64,000 nt of DNA, taken from contig NC_135772.1 in the NCBI RefSeq assembly GCF_028453695.1, forward strand, positions 7,564,001 through 7,628,000. The letters run 5' to 3'. Position 1 is the stretch's first letter, and each line of letters starts with the position of its first letter. This document shows positions 25,701 to 38,700 of the stretch, piece after piece. Under the pieces are notes generated by a model. The model saw only the letters and a list, made by a program, of their open reading frames with translations, had not been told where the DNA came from and did no database searches. Origin of the DNA: Augochlora pura. Its lineage: Eukaryota > Arthropoda > Insecta > Hymenoptera > Halictidae. A program made the translations under genes and the position numbers.

Positions 25701-27633
25701 TCACAGATGATTTCAATAATAGCACCGAATAGTAATGAGAATCATAGTCCTACCATGTACCATCATACTCTATTTCTTGGTTGTTTGTAAAGTCAGAATT
25801 AAAACCCTTAGATTTTTAGATCAAAAAGAGTAAGCTAAATATTTGCATTTACATTGAAATGATGTCAGAAGTGCACTATACTCATTAAGTTACTTTGAAA
25901 CTATACCGGCGTAGCAACTGAAGTACCAGCTTCTGTGAGTGCTCTTAAACCAGGTCATTGCTAGCATGTGAGCAGCTGGCATCGTCGCACCCTATAAAAT
26001 AAATACCGGCAGTCATTACTTCAATTCTAAACGGAACTTTTCGAATGAAAATGAAATATTTCCGATGTGAATTTGTATGTATAGTAACGTAGATATATTT
26101 TATGATAAGCATGTGTAATTCTTACTGTACACAATCCCTGAAACAGACGAAGTGCTACATGAGACGGACCTCTCCATGCGGCTGGTACCAGCAAGGAAGC
26201 CAAACAGGCACTGAGAACTGCACGCGAAAACACCATCGATGGTCCTGACCTCCCCCATACTAAGCATCCCCCTAAAATTGGTCCGGCGACTTGACCCCAC
26301 AAAAATGCTTCTCGCATTATGGACTCGGTGCGTTCTTCTGGAGGTAACTGCAATTACCATCGAAATAATTACGTCAATTCTTTTATATCTGGTACACATA
26401 CTTGTGCATCATTTTATTTCTCCATCGTCACTACTGACCTGTCAGTAATTTAAAGTGAATTTAGTTTTATTAAACCTAATAAAAAGATCTGCGAAAAATA
26501 ATTATGATGCGCATCGTAACGCAAGTATTGATTTATATTTTTATATATTAATTTCGATTTAATTGGCAATACCTCCAATAGTATGACTTCAAAATCTTCC
26601 GTTCGGTTTCGACTGCTGACATTAACCAGCATATCGCAGTGCCACGACGTGTCGATGATAGCATGATTATCCTTTTGATTGGCAAGCAATGCAACCGATG
26701 AGCTTACTTCTACTGCACCGCAAAGTGCAAATCCGACTGCAACAAGCGCAGCAACAACGTGACGCGCTCGCACAGCGGCTACGGGATAAACAAAGATATA
26801 TTATTATTTACAAGTTCAATAAGTTCGAGCTCATATAAACTCTCGAACCATGTAATTGCACTTGTAACGTTGGCACTTCTCAACAACTTCTTACTGTAAA
26901 CATCGCGTTTCATATTATCGCATTGGGATTCTGTGATTAACATTCCCATTTTAAAAAATGTATGCAATCCTGTATCTCCTAATTACCTTCAGTTAGTTAA
27001 AAGATACGAAGAAATAGCGACATATTTACAATGTCCGTCATTATACATAGAACATACTTGATAAGCTGCGCAAATAATAGAACGAGGTTTCTTATTTAAT
27101 TTAGAGCTACAATACCGTTTCCTAATAATCAGCGATGGTATGCTAAAACTACTATCAACGAATAAAACGTTAGGATAATATATCTTATCTTTTACTGGAA
27201 TTGTTTTTAAAAAATGATGTTTTGAAGCTACTGTTTGATATCACGCGGTAAGATATTTACTCAAAATCTATTTAACTGATATTAATGGTAAATATAATAC
27301 ATGATCTGCATTAAACACGAAATAACTGCTTTCTGCAAGGTGTAAAAGTAATAAATACGTTATTAATATTGAAAGTGTGTAACATTAGTAGTGTATTATC
27401 TAAATAAGTTCAGATGAAACATTCGCACTACAAACTTTTGATTCGTAGAACGGAACATTAACAATGCTCGTTACAGAATATTGCACACGCACACAATTAT
27501 TTTTGAAAACAATGCATACAGCTTATTATATTTATTAATACAACGCACCTCGAACTTCTTTCGCAGCTTGTTTTATCTGTTCACTCTTGAGTTTTACTAG
27601 CTGTACGCTGCCTCTCTTAACGAAGTCTGCCAT
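22772..27633 (-). CDS. SLC17-like major facilitator superfamily transporter
   Basis: Predicted multi-pass anion transporter related to sialin and the insect putative inorganic phosphate cotransporters. Exons, in transcript order: 27633-27549, 26778-26573, 26347-26126, 25991-25902, 25749-25510, 24804-24622, 24516-24384, 23883-23630, 23065-22772; total 568 residues. Family landmarks in order: ARHVVAAL before membrane span 1, RLFQGLCTGATMPAAHMLA in span 4, FSCYAG, TGWLGTA, FVKDTPKS ending the first half, IPWGKLLRSVPVWA opening span 7, LTTLPHIGHFMAALTCGLL, and GSWRLVFGVASVVLLSTAAV as the last span. The cytoplasmic tail after PQPW is about 60 residues and acidic (SELDYEDVGV). The central loop is very short. 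The exon 4-5 donor (ATA|GTTTCA) and exon 6-7 donor (AAA|GTTGAG) are weak, so residues there may be wrong. Substrate is unknown; charged positions differ from well-studied members. Confidence 0.82.
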
Positions 27634-29371
27634 TTCACGAAACACGAAAGAGGCAAAATCAACGAATGCATGTCTCTCTTATCAGTGTTCTCGCTTGATT
27701 CTATGCCTATTATCTCTTTCAAACCCCGTACAATACAGGTGACCTCGACTTTGGTTTTCTCAGACGTTGCACAAATAATGATACTTGAAACAGGCTAGAC
27801 GATAAGATTTTTCATAAATTTTCACTACAAAATTTTCTTGTACGATGTAACTGTTTTTAATCAAGCACACTTTTGAATAAACACACGATTTAAATTACAA
27901 TTTTTGACTCGCAAATACCTTTTCTTTATAACTGTTTACCGATACAAAAGGTGGGGAATCTAACAGGAGTCAAATAACACGTTTTACATTAATCTGACCG
28001 CTGTGTACAGGAAATTGTTTATTTATCTATTTTAGTAGACTGCGTATTTTATAAATTAGCGACAAAAGATTAGCGACTTAAGATTGCCGCTTGTATAATT
28101 TTCAATCGTTTAAAACGATTACGTTAAGAAACATCTTTATATTTGGTTTTCATTTCTTCCAATTGATGCAGTAATCTATAGTTGTCAGATGAAACTCAGT
28201 TGAAGTATGTTTTCATAATATGTAAATAACAGTGAATGAGGAAACGTATGAAACTAACGAATCACAATAAATATTTTTAATCGCTGTGCATTGATTTTTT
28301 TTTATTTACCGTATTTCGTATCGGTGGATATGGAAATCATGACTTCAAAACAAGAGCTTACCTTTCATTTCTAGCGCCGCATGTCTCAACTGGACACTGC
28401 TGCGTTTAAGACGAACGAGCGCTGCCATTGCATCAAACCTGACAGTACAGGAATCGACGTTTCATTGCATAGAACCAATACGTTACACACATTTTGCGGT
28501 AAGTTCTGCCGGTTGTTCACTGGCACCTCTACACCGAGATATGGGGCCAATCTGACCGCTGTGAGCTACACGAACCATACTGGTCATCTGCCAGTACGAG
28601 TGAATGGACATCTCTTAACGAGACTTGATACAATAAGTACCTATGCCGGGTCAGCCTTGAAGCACCGTTTCAGGTCTACCCGCGATATTTTGTAACTCGT
28701 GTTACAAAACGATATCATGGATTTTACAAGCGATAAGAATTCTTTCCGATTGCTCTGCTATCTAACGCCACGTTGTCGCGATTCCAAAATATACTCAATT
28801 ACGACGCTTAAATTTAATTTCGCTTTACCATTGACATATGTGGCGTTTATTGATTTTCGTTCTATATTCCTTCAATTTTGTTAAATTCTTCTTCGATGGT
28901 TGTGATTTATTGCAACAGTTTTGTTTAAATTGTTTCGTAAATCACGTATTTGGATAAAAAGATGCTAAATGTGTATTGATTATCTAAATTGTATAGTAAC
29001 GAACACGATATTTCGAAATTGTAAAATTGGCTAAGCCGTATAATCATTACGTTGCAGTATGCTGAACAACAGAATTTTACAAAAGAATTTTATACCCAAA
29101 TTAAATTTCAATTAAAGTTTATAGTCCCATCTACTTTAGTATCATCAAAATTTATAAGAATTTAATTGAGTTCCTTCATCGTTTCAAATGTAAGTCAAAG
29201 GGAGCGTTACTCTCTGACAGATCACAGGAGATGTAATCCTCGTGGCATTGACTTTGCCTGCAATCTTGTTTCGACCCTTTCTTATTAAACAATTATGTGG
29301 CCATTTTTTGACTTGTTCAAAGATCTATATTTAATTTGGTTGGAAATAACACTAATTTAATTGACATTTAG

Positions 29372-29665
29372 AATGTGCTAGAAAGTTTATTAACGTAATT
29401 CAAAATAGACAAAATAGAAAACGTTTATTATCTACATCCGTCACAAACCTGTGGAAGTTACATATAAATAAAGTATATGATTTAAATATTATTACTCAAC
29501 GCTTGTAATTTAATTAAGTATTTCATAAAAAATTGTCAAACTAATAAATACCTTATTCCTGTTTGGTATATACGTGTTCCCCTTAAGAAGATTTATTATC
29601 ATTTGAATTACTCGTTGGTAGAAATCAGTAAGAATTAAATTCATAGATAGTACAAGGTGGCCAAA
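29372..29665. repeat. Dispersed repeat, copy 1
   Basis: The part from 29462 to 29665 is clearly similar to 31611-31796. Shared words include ATATGATTTA, CTGTTTGGTAT, ACGTGTTC, AAGAAGATTTATTATCA and GAATTACTCGTTGGTAG. The adjoining 29372-29450 resembles 31797-31890, on the other side of the second copy. Confidence 0.8.
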
Positions 29666-30022
29666 AGTATGGTACAAAGTGGCTAAAATTAAAAGCACGA
29701 CCAGTACAAGCCAAAATATCTGGTACTGTTGTCGTGGCGCGTACATTTAAAAAAACGGCGAAGTTGCAGGGATGAAATCTGAAACGAAACTATAACATGG
29801 TGTAAGGATATTTTGGGTGTTTGTGCAATACTTACGTGGAGGCATAATTCGTGATCAGTGTGGAATAATAGTGCAGTGAAAGTGAACGTTAATGTAATCT
29901 GTGTCGTTTTACATACATGGATTACAACATTTACAACCGAATGGGCGAGTTTTCCATTAATAGTATTTGCGATATTTTTGAAATTAATAGAAAATTCATA
30001 AAATCCTTGTTCGTTACTCTGA

Positions 30023-30234
30023 TCGTGGTTCAAAGCAGTCGCGACCCGGCTTCAGTCAGCTGGCTCGCGCCCGTAGCAGCAGGTTGAATGCTCGTGCGCG
30101 CGCAGCCAATTTTATTCATTAATAACTCGTTAACGAAGCCGCGGATTGCATTCCGACAAAGGAAAGATTACTTGAAATGGCCTCAGGAACACCCCATTTC
30201 CCGGAGTATGTATAATTTCGAATCACCCTGTATA
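30023..30234. repeat. GC-rich block ending in CACCCTGTATA, likely repeat fragment
   Basis: Much more GC-rich and CpG-rich than its surroundings, with TCGCGACCCGGC, GTGCGCGCGC and CATTTCCCGGAG. It ends with TCACCCTGTATA, whose reverse complement TATACAGGGTGA resembles the end of an inverted-repeat element seen in the dynein intron. No second copy of the whole block is present in the window, so repeat status is inferred. Confidence 0.4.
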
Positions 30235-30705
30235 TTCCTCTGAATTATTTAAATATATTACTCCAAGGTTTCTGTAGAACATAAGTATGATTTCAAATAT
30301 TAAGACACCAGAAATAATAAATTTATTTCTACAGGAAGTTCGATTTCATACACACACTAATGGATGTGCGTGATCTCGAATGAATATCTCTCTTTGCTGT
30401 TGACTTGAGTTCGGTCGGTACCCTAATTAACTCGGCGCGGAGATAATCCGCAACCGTTAATTTAACTTTTCTGAACTTATTTACTCGACTTACAACGGAT
30501 GTGTTACCGATATTTTCCATCGATCAGCGTTCGGTAAGAAAGTATCCCCTTGCTAATAAATATTTAATATTTTCAGAATTATTCTAATCCTGACGACAAT
30601 TTGACAAGTTTGTTTCAGATTTTTTAGCAAACAAAAAGGAAACAATGACGATAAAAAATGTCACAAGCTTGACCAGGAATAATATTTTCCGGAATATCAT
30701 CAAGG

Positions 30706-30890
30706 GATACGTTATTTATTAAGGAGTTACTTTTGAACGCATTATTTATTAACATATTATTTATTACATATTTATTACATATTAAGGCATTGCGTTATTT
30801 ATTAAGAGGTTGTGTTACATATTAAGGTGTTGCATTAAGTGTTATGGCCCTGCATTATATATTAAAACGTTATTTATTAAGGCGTTAACA
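30706..30890. repeat. Degenerate tandem array
   Basis: Irregular copies of a unit close to GCGTTATTTATTAAGGNGTT, with variants such as TTACATATTAAGG and TTATATATTAAAA, repeated about seven times with indels. Confidence 0.75.
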
Positions 30891-31610
30891 AGTAAGCAAA
30901 ACTTGTTGTTTTAAGAAAGGAAACCATAACAAATTCTGGTTTCATTCTGACTCCCTTTCGAGTTTCCAGTCACAGCAACCTCCACGTGGTAAGACTCGGA
31001 CAATCGATGAAATTTATAATTTCCAATCAGTTATAGATCGGAAGAAACTTCTATCGTTCTATAACTAATTCGATAACGATAATTACATAGAGTTAATAAT
31101 TGTGAAGTAGTAGTGGGGTAAAATGGATTTTTGAAATAGTAAATAGACGCAAAAATAGATTTCGCAAATACATTTTCGAGAATCCTAAGAAGATTCTTTA
31201 AAAATCGAATTTTGCGCTGCTTGCTTCTCTTGGAGCTAATCGAAAGGATACGCGAAAAGAGTAAGCCCGCAGGCATGGTAGAGTGAGACAACTACATCGT
31301 TTGTCGGTATGACTTGTTCCGCGTGTAGTTGTATTTATTTCATGCTCTCATGCTCATTCGCTGTTTTCCGTCTTTTTCTGTGATTGTGACGGCAGCACTG
31401 TCTCACCAGTAAAGTTCAAACCAATCAGAGCAAGGAAAATTTCTATATTGACCCTCGCTAACGGATCCAGCTGCTGCTTGAAGGTGTGCAGAAGTAGGAA
31501 GAGCCATTACTATATTTTAGAATATTTGAGGTGAGACTCCATATGGTGTCCGGTCTACTCTGATATCTCGTCTGTGATTTCAGTTTCTTCATAAGGTTGT
31601 GGCGATTTTT

Positions 31611-31890
31611 ATATAAATAAACTATATGATTTAGATATCACTCAATACTTATAATTTAATTAATTATTTGATCTGAAATTATCAAACTAATAAATAAATT
31701 CTACCTGTTTGGTATGTACGTGTTCTTTGTAAGAAGATTTATTATCAATTGAATTACTCGTTGGTAGGAAACAATAATAATTCAAGGTGGGAAAAACTTC
31801 ATTAACATAACTCATAGACGTAATTAATGTTAAGAATTGTCGAAAGAGTAGGAAACATTAATTAATATCTGCATCCGCCACTGGTTCGTT
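31611..31890. repeat. Dispersed repeat, copy 2
   Basis: Diverged direct copy of 29462-29665, followed by a segment like 29372-29450 (shared CATCCG-CAC and ATTAACRTAAYTC words). The two blocks are therefore in permuted order relative to copy 1. Confidence 0.75.
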
Positions 31891-32799
31891 ACTCGTATGC
31901 CACCTAGTAACTGAACTGTGAACTACATCATTTGATGCATCAAAATTATTCGCGAAAACCAGAGTAAACCACCTACCATATACCACCGTAATTCTTATGC
32001 CCGGTCTGTATTAAAAGTCACGAAATTTTTAAACACAAAATTTCATTAAAATAAATATTAGTATATGCTTAAATCTGTTTTCGTATTTAAGTAGAGTATA
32101 TGAACCTAACAGGACATTTCTGATATTATCGATAATCCAGAGTCATAAACGGAAAACCCAATTGCATCATACGCATGTGCGAATTTTAAATATATAGTGT
32201 ACATACATGCTATAGTTCGTGACTACTGTACTCCGTTAGTACGAGATATCGATACTGTGGTGCTATTGTTGCAATGTTAAAGATTTGCTTGTCGGACGGG
32301 TGGAATAGATGATGTAGAAATCAGCGATTATAACGGTTTTTAGTACTCAAATTTGTGAAGTACACAAGGTAAATATCTCATAAGTATTTATGCAAAATTG
32401 AATACTCTTAAAACGGATTCTTCAAACTAGTATCTTTGAATGACAGTTGTAAGTTACATGTTATTCGACGGGTTCATTTCTGACCATGCTAACGTGAATT
32501 TTTATTAATTCTAGTGTAGTTTGTACCTATTTAACGTAACTAAGTTATTGATTTAACAGACGTGAAAATTCGTCTTTTGCATGTGCGTTTGTCGATATAG
32601 TTTTCACAGATTCGGTAGAAACTGACGTCATCGGAGAGAAATCAATAATCGCACCAAACTCGATTCAAGTTCCATTAATAAATTTCATGAACCAGTAAGA
32701 CTTTTATAATTTTTATGTTATCCTTTGAAATAACTATTACCTTTTTCAATTTGTTTAATATTGTTATAAATATTATATAGATAATAACAAGCCAGCACA

Positions 32800-35700
32800 A
32801 TGATGTCAGATCGAAAAGCTGAACTGGAGAGGAAGAAGGCAAAGCTTCAAGCTATTAGAGAAGAAAAGGAAAGACGCAAGAGAGAAAAAGAACAGAAAGA
32901 TGTAAAATATCTTATTTATATGCAATTAATCTTGGGTGTTTAAACTATAAGAAGGTTCAAATAGCTTGTACGTATGCTTAGCTAGAATCATTGCGATTGA
33001 CAGACCTCTTGGCTTGGAATTTATTCCAAGTCATTCATGTATCCAAGCAGAATTTTTGAAACAAGGCAGAAAAGTATGTTTTGTGTCTATACATTTCAAA
33101 AATAATATCCTTCCTCTTTTAGTTAATACTTTTTTGAATACTTTTCTGAAACATTCCTGAACAATTTCTTGTATGTTCAATTTCGTACTGTCTTTTCTAC
33201 CTTTGTCCAAATTTGGCTTAAGTTGATTTGATTCCCAATCAAATTCCATGCCCATGACTCATCTGCATATAAGTATGAGTATATTAAGTGAACCAAAGGC
33301 TTAAATACCCACCACTACATATAATATATTTATTTTGTTATAATTTAATTTATACCAACTTATACATATATCTCATTACAAGGTTGAAGAAGCTACAGTT
33401 CGTGCCGCAGGAACGGATAAAGATCATCGTAAAGAACTGGATGCTATGCTATCATCGTTAGGTGTAGCTCCAGTGTCAGGTAAGCATGTTATTTTCAGAT
33501 TTAAATGTTCTTTCTTTCATAATTTAATGTATTTGCAGATGTATTATCCAGTTTATCTAGTATGAATTCATTAACTCCAGAACAAAGCGCTAATGCTACT
33601 CCTGATGCTAGTTTACAACCATCTAGTATAAATTCTGCTCAAAGGTAATTAATCATTTCGTGAATATTTTGTTTTTAGTGCATTCATATATTTATTATCT
33701 TGACATGTTTCACGTACAGCAGTGCTGGTAGAAGGAAAAATCGTGAGCTTACTATTGTCTCCGTGGCTCATACCAATATTCCACCAAAGGAACCAGTGGT
33801 TTATAATAAACAAACTCAGACAATTCAGACAACACATACATCTCATGACGGTGAGTGATTGTATTTATCTTATAATCTATTTACTAGTCTATACGTTAAT
33901 TTTTGCAAATTTAAGAGTATGTTTAAATACTAGTAAACAACATTTATAATGTATATTGCACTAATACTGATTAAAGGAAACAATCATGACATATACAGGG
34001 TGTCCCATTTTAATCACTACATAAAAGTATCTCTAGAACTACTTATTATTTGAAAAAAATGGTTCATACAAATCATTTTCTATTTCAAGGTGGATGTAAT
34101 ACAGTGCCCATATTTTGTGTGCACTTGAAGAACAAACAAAGGTTATCTGTAAAGTTATCATTTCTTTAGTGGAATCATTAATTTTCTGCGTTCGGTTCGA
34201 TGTTTCAAATAAAAATATATCTACTTATGTCAAAAGATAATTAAAGATATTGTCTACTACTTTAATAGATATTTTGATTTTATAGTAAATTTTGGAAATA
34301 TCATTAAATACTAAGTATAAGAATTCATAATATTAAAATTAAAATATTTTCTAAAGTAATACTTTTTTTCACATAAATAATTGAATATATTTTTATTCAG
34401 AATTCCGAAATGTGTCAGATCATGTATAAAAAAATGATATGAATCTATTAGAAAAAGTGAAGATGACCTTCGTGTGTCCTTCTAGCGTATACTTATAAAC
34501 AAAATAGCGACATTGGATTACATTCTCCTCAAAAATGAAAAATTATTTTAAATAACGAATAGTTCTGAAAATAATGGCATGTACTGATTCAAGTGGGACA
34601 ACTTGTATACATACAGAGTGTCACTAAAACTGGGATGCATTTTTTAAAGACTAATTTTATATCCTAAAATATTGTTTTGTAAAATAAAAGGTGCAAATGC
34701 AAAAGCAATCATTTTGTAGTGTGTCTATCCAAAATGATTGTTTTTTCCTTTATAAACATTTGTGCACACATTTTTATATTGAAAATGATCATATAAGTGA
34801 AAGTCTAAACAGATATAGATACAGTCTGATTTTGACATGTAAAATCAGTTTTTGAAAAGCTTAAAACACCCAAACATTTATAGTAGTTTGAATAAATTGA
34901 GCAATTTTTGTATATAGCTGTAAATGGAAATGTTTAGATGTTTTTACTTTATTATATCACTCTGTATGTATATAATGGGTGTCCCATTGTAATCTGCAAA
35001 TGTATCTAAACTATTAAACTTATTTAAGTGAAAAAACCGAGTAGAAAAGAATGGAAATTTTGCTCTTTATTACTTACAGCTTCAGAAAGATATTTAATGG
35101 TATATTCTAATGGTGTACGGTTCTATCATACTACTTATTTTTATAATCCCTTTGATTAGTTTTGAAATCTATATATCTAAACAGTTAGATACATTCATTT
35201 ACGGATTCATATGGAATACACTGTATACAATGGTACAATACATGGTTTATATAATTAGCTGCACAATGATATAGTTATATTCCATACTTTTACGATTTTA
35301 AACCTTTGTAGTCTGATGTCAATTATGTTACATTTAAAAAGTTAATATCTTCTTATATTTTTAAACATAAAAGTAATTGTAATAATATATTGAATTATTA
35401 GTTGGAAATAGGACTAATTTTCTACATAATGAATATATTTATATTTACCGTATACCTAGAACTTCCAAAAGTTAATAACACATTATATATAATTTGTTTT
35501 TATAATCCTTAAAGTTCTTTCTTGTTGCATTGTATAGCATACAATTGCAGCGTGATTATTACAACAGTGGCTACTAATTCTAATAATCACATTTTTAAAG
35601 TATTTTTTCTCAATTTTCAAAATTTGTAGTGGAAGTCCTAATTATAAAAAAGAAGTTCATAAATTAAATTTTTGTCAAAGATATTACAAAGGATTAAAAT

Positions 35701-38700
35701 GTATTAAAATTAAAATTAACCAATTCATGGCATATTTATGTTTTAAAAAATGTTTCCTTTTTAATGTAACTAAATATTTTATGTTGATAATGACCTGTTA
35801 ATGTATTCATTGAATATGGTAAAGTGGGTGGTGTATATGAAAATAAATAATTCAAAACTATATGCCATTGGAGACATTATACTGTTTTTACAATACATGT
35901 ACCAAGAATTTAACATTCTTATAATACATGTTCCAAGAATTAACATTATTGTATAACATTTGAATCAATGAGACATATTAATTGTAATGTACAGTTAGGC
36001 ACATTATTACAATTTGATTTCCTTACTATAATTATATAATGATAATAGTAAGAAATGAATTTATCTTTATATTGGTTTTTACAATTAATTGTAGTTTATG
36101 AGGAAACTTACATATTCTTATAATATTCATGTATGAGAATGGCATGTTATTTATTTGTGAAGTTATTGTCATTTTATTTTTCTATTGTGTGCATTAACCT
36201 TTGTTGAATTATCAACAATTTTCAACACTTTTAATCAGTCTAAATTACTATGGAAAAATTTGAGTTTACCACCATAAGAATAATATATTAATACAATATT
36301 GTAATGAAAAGTTTACAAAAAGGATTTTTTTATGTTATTGTCAGTAGATAATATTTCAATTATAATATTACTAAAAGAAACAATAAGTTCTTCTATCGCT
36401 GTAAAGAAAAAACATTAAGTCTTCCCAAGTAACCATCAAACATTATATACATATTTCTATACTACAATATTATGTTATGAAATCTGGTTATAGTTTAACT
36501 TATTAAAACTATGTGTATAGAAAATAGCAGGAACTATAACAGTAGACACAAATAACGCTCACTCGACACATAATCAGGTTATGGATATATATATATATTG
36601 TCTTTCCTGGTGGTGGCAACTGTGTTTTTTATATTTCATACCTCTATTCGCAATTTCAGTTAGTTTTATTGCAGTTTTCAATTTTTAACTCACATGGTAA
36701 TGTTTTATACTATGAACATATAGTACAAAATAAGAATTTGTGTGATACCTGCTGTAATATTCCCTTTCTCATACCACCTACTTTACTAAGAACTTTTTGT
36801 AAAAACAGAAAGTCTAGATAAAACACATTTAAAAACAGTTTACTAATTTAACTGTGATACATGTCGTATAAATCCTGAATTCAAAGTTTTCACCATAAAT
36901 ATGGGATGTGTTCTATGTTACATACGTGTCCTATTACCTAACTGATTTTGCGGTATTATTAAATATACGCGTATCCCATTGTCTTGCAATACAATCGATC
37001 AATTCAACTGGTGTTGGACACAAGGACTGTCCGCATCTTCTTCTGCATACACCATCTACTCCTCCTGTTCAACATCAACACCAACTCACTCTTACTCCGC
37101 AGGCTACTTTGAGATTGACTGGTGGCGTCCCAGGAAAGGTGGGTCTGCACCAAACTACCTATGTATGTTCTGTCATCTTTTTTATTACCCTTTCTTTTAA
37201 TTGTTGTACGACATATATGATAGAGGTAGATACATTGCTATCCATGTTCAAATCACAGATTGTAGAATGAAATATGAAATTACCCTCCATCTTTATTTAG
37301 TTACACATATATTTTCATTATATTATCGTATATCATCATTTGTCATAAAGAACAGGACAATTTCTGGTCAAATCATATTAATTCTACAATCCTAATTTCG
37401 ATCAAAATCGTGTACATGGAAATACATGTGTATGTACTGACTATATCTTCGATTAATGGTTTTTCTCAGCAAAAGAGTATAGTTATATATATTCTTAAAC
37501 ATACAAGGAAAGTTCGTTACATGTTCATTTAGTTTTGTAAGTAAGCTAACTTAATAATTGGATATTTAAGACTTGATCTTTTAACAAATAAAGTAAGTGT
37601 TTTTTCACATAAAATTTAGTTCAGGTCAGAAAACTAGCGTTAATATTCATGTTTAGTAACTTTGAAAGTAATACATGTAAAAAATATAAATGACCCTCAA
37701 TATAGTTTATTTAACTTTGTAGGTGTCTTAGATAACTGGAGCAAAAACAAAAAAAGAAATTCAAAACTTATTAAACTTCCGTTAAGATTAGTAGCAATTA
37801 TAATCACTTTTGAAGTTATTTTTATAACAGATTTAAATGCTACTTTTATAGTTAACTTATATTTTCTAGATAAATAATGATTATTTAATTTTTTAAGACT
37901 TGGTCTGATAATTTCCAATTATTATTGTTATAAAATTTCTTAAACATTTGACGAATATTTCACTAAAACTTCAATTAACTCAATTAACCCATGACCTGTG
38001 TTCCATAATTTTATTTGTAAGTATATTTCCATGTGCAATGTGTATTTGTTTGCATAAAAAATGAGCTTTTAATTCGCTTTACATAATTTAATTATATACT
38101 AACAGTTTATGAAATGTATGTAATACATTAACTTTAGGCGTCCTGTTTGTTGGGAAAATTTGGAAATTATCACAACAAAAATCAATATACCTTGACTCAT
38201 GCGTGCTAGTTTTAAATTTATCGAACGAATAATTTAATTATCATTGATGCTTTTTTAATTTATATGAATATAAATATGTATAGACATACTTGGTATTTTA
38301 ACGGTAGTAGTTATTGCATAACACATTAGAAATTTAGTTTGTCAATATTTTTTACCATTTTCTAAACAAAAATTTAACATTAACAAATGTCATTGCGACG
38401 ATTGTTGTTTTTTCTTTGCTGTAGTGCACTAAGTGCTGTTACTGGATGTTTGAGAAAGTTTACTTGCAAAAGTCGTAGTAAACTTTACTTATGAGAATCT
38501 TATGGGGGTGGGCATAAGTGTGACAAGGGATGTAAGTGAGATATTAATTAATATTATTTACATTTAAGCATCCATTAGTAATTACCATTAGTCATTTTTA
38601 AGTGTTTCATTACTCTACATTAGGCAGTAAATAACATATCAATTAAACCGAGTGGTAAAACATATAAATGAAAGTGTTGAATTATGTTAAAGACTATATT

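Larger units (their letters stand above)
27634..32799. other. Intergenic region between the transporter and the dynein gene
   Basis: Contains a relatively GC-rich exon-like island at 28361-28700, a diverged repeat pair at 29372-29665 and 31611-31890, a GC-rich repeat-like block at 30023-30234, and a degenerate tandem array at 30706-30890. Some of it probably holds 5' untranslated exons of the flanking genes. A donor-like site (CACAAG|GTAAAT) near 32366 could end a non-coding first exon of the dynein gene, with an acceptor (TATATAG) just before 32781. Confidence 0.45.

Noticed and set aside
37025..37138. Longer version of dynein exon 5 starting after CACAAG
   Set aside because: Frame-compatible, but the added residues are serine-rich pyrimidine-tract translation, and TCCGCAG is a far better acceptor.
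36908..37270. 120-residue plus-strand frame around dynein exon 5
   Set aside because: Its reading (PSTPPVQHQHQ) comes from translating the pyrimidine tract of the acceptor; the phase-correct exon is only 37103-37138.
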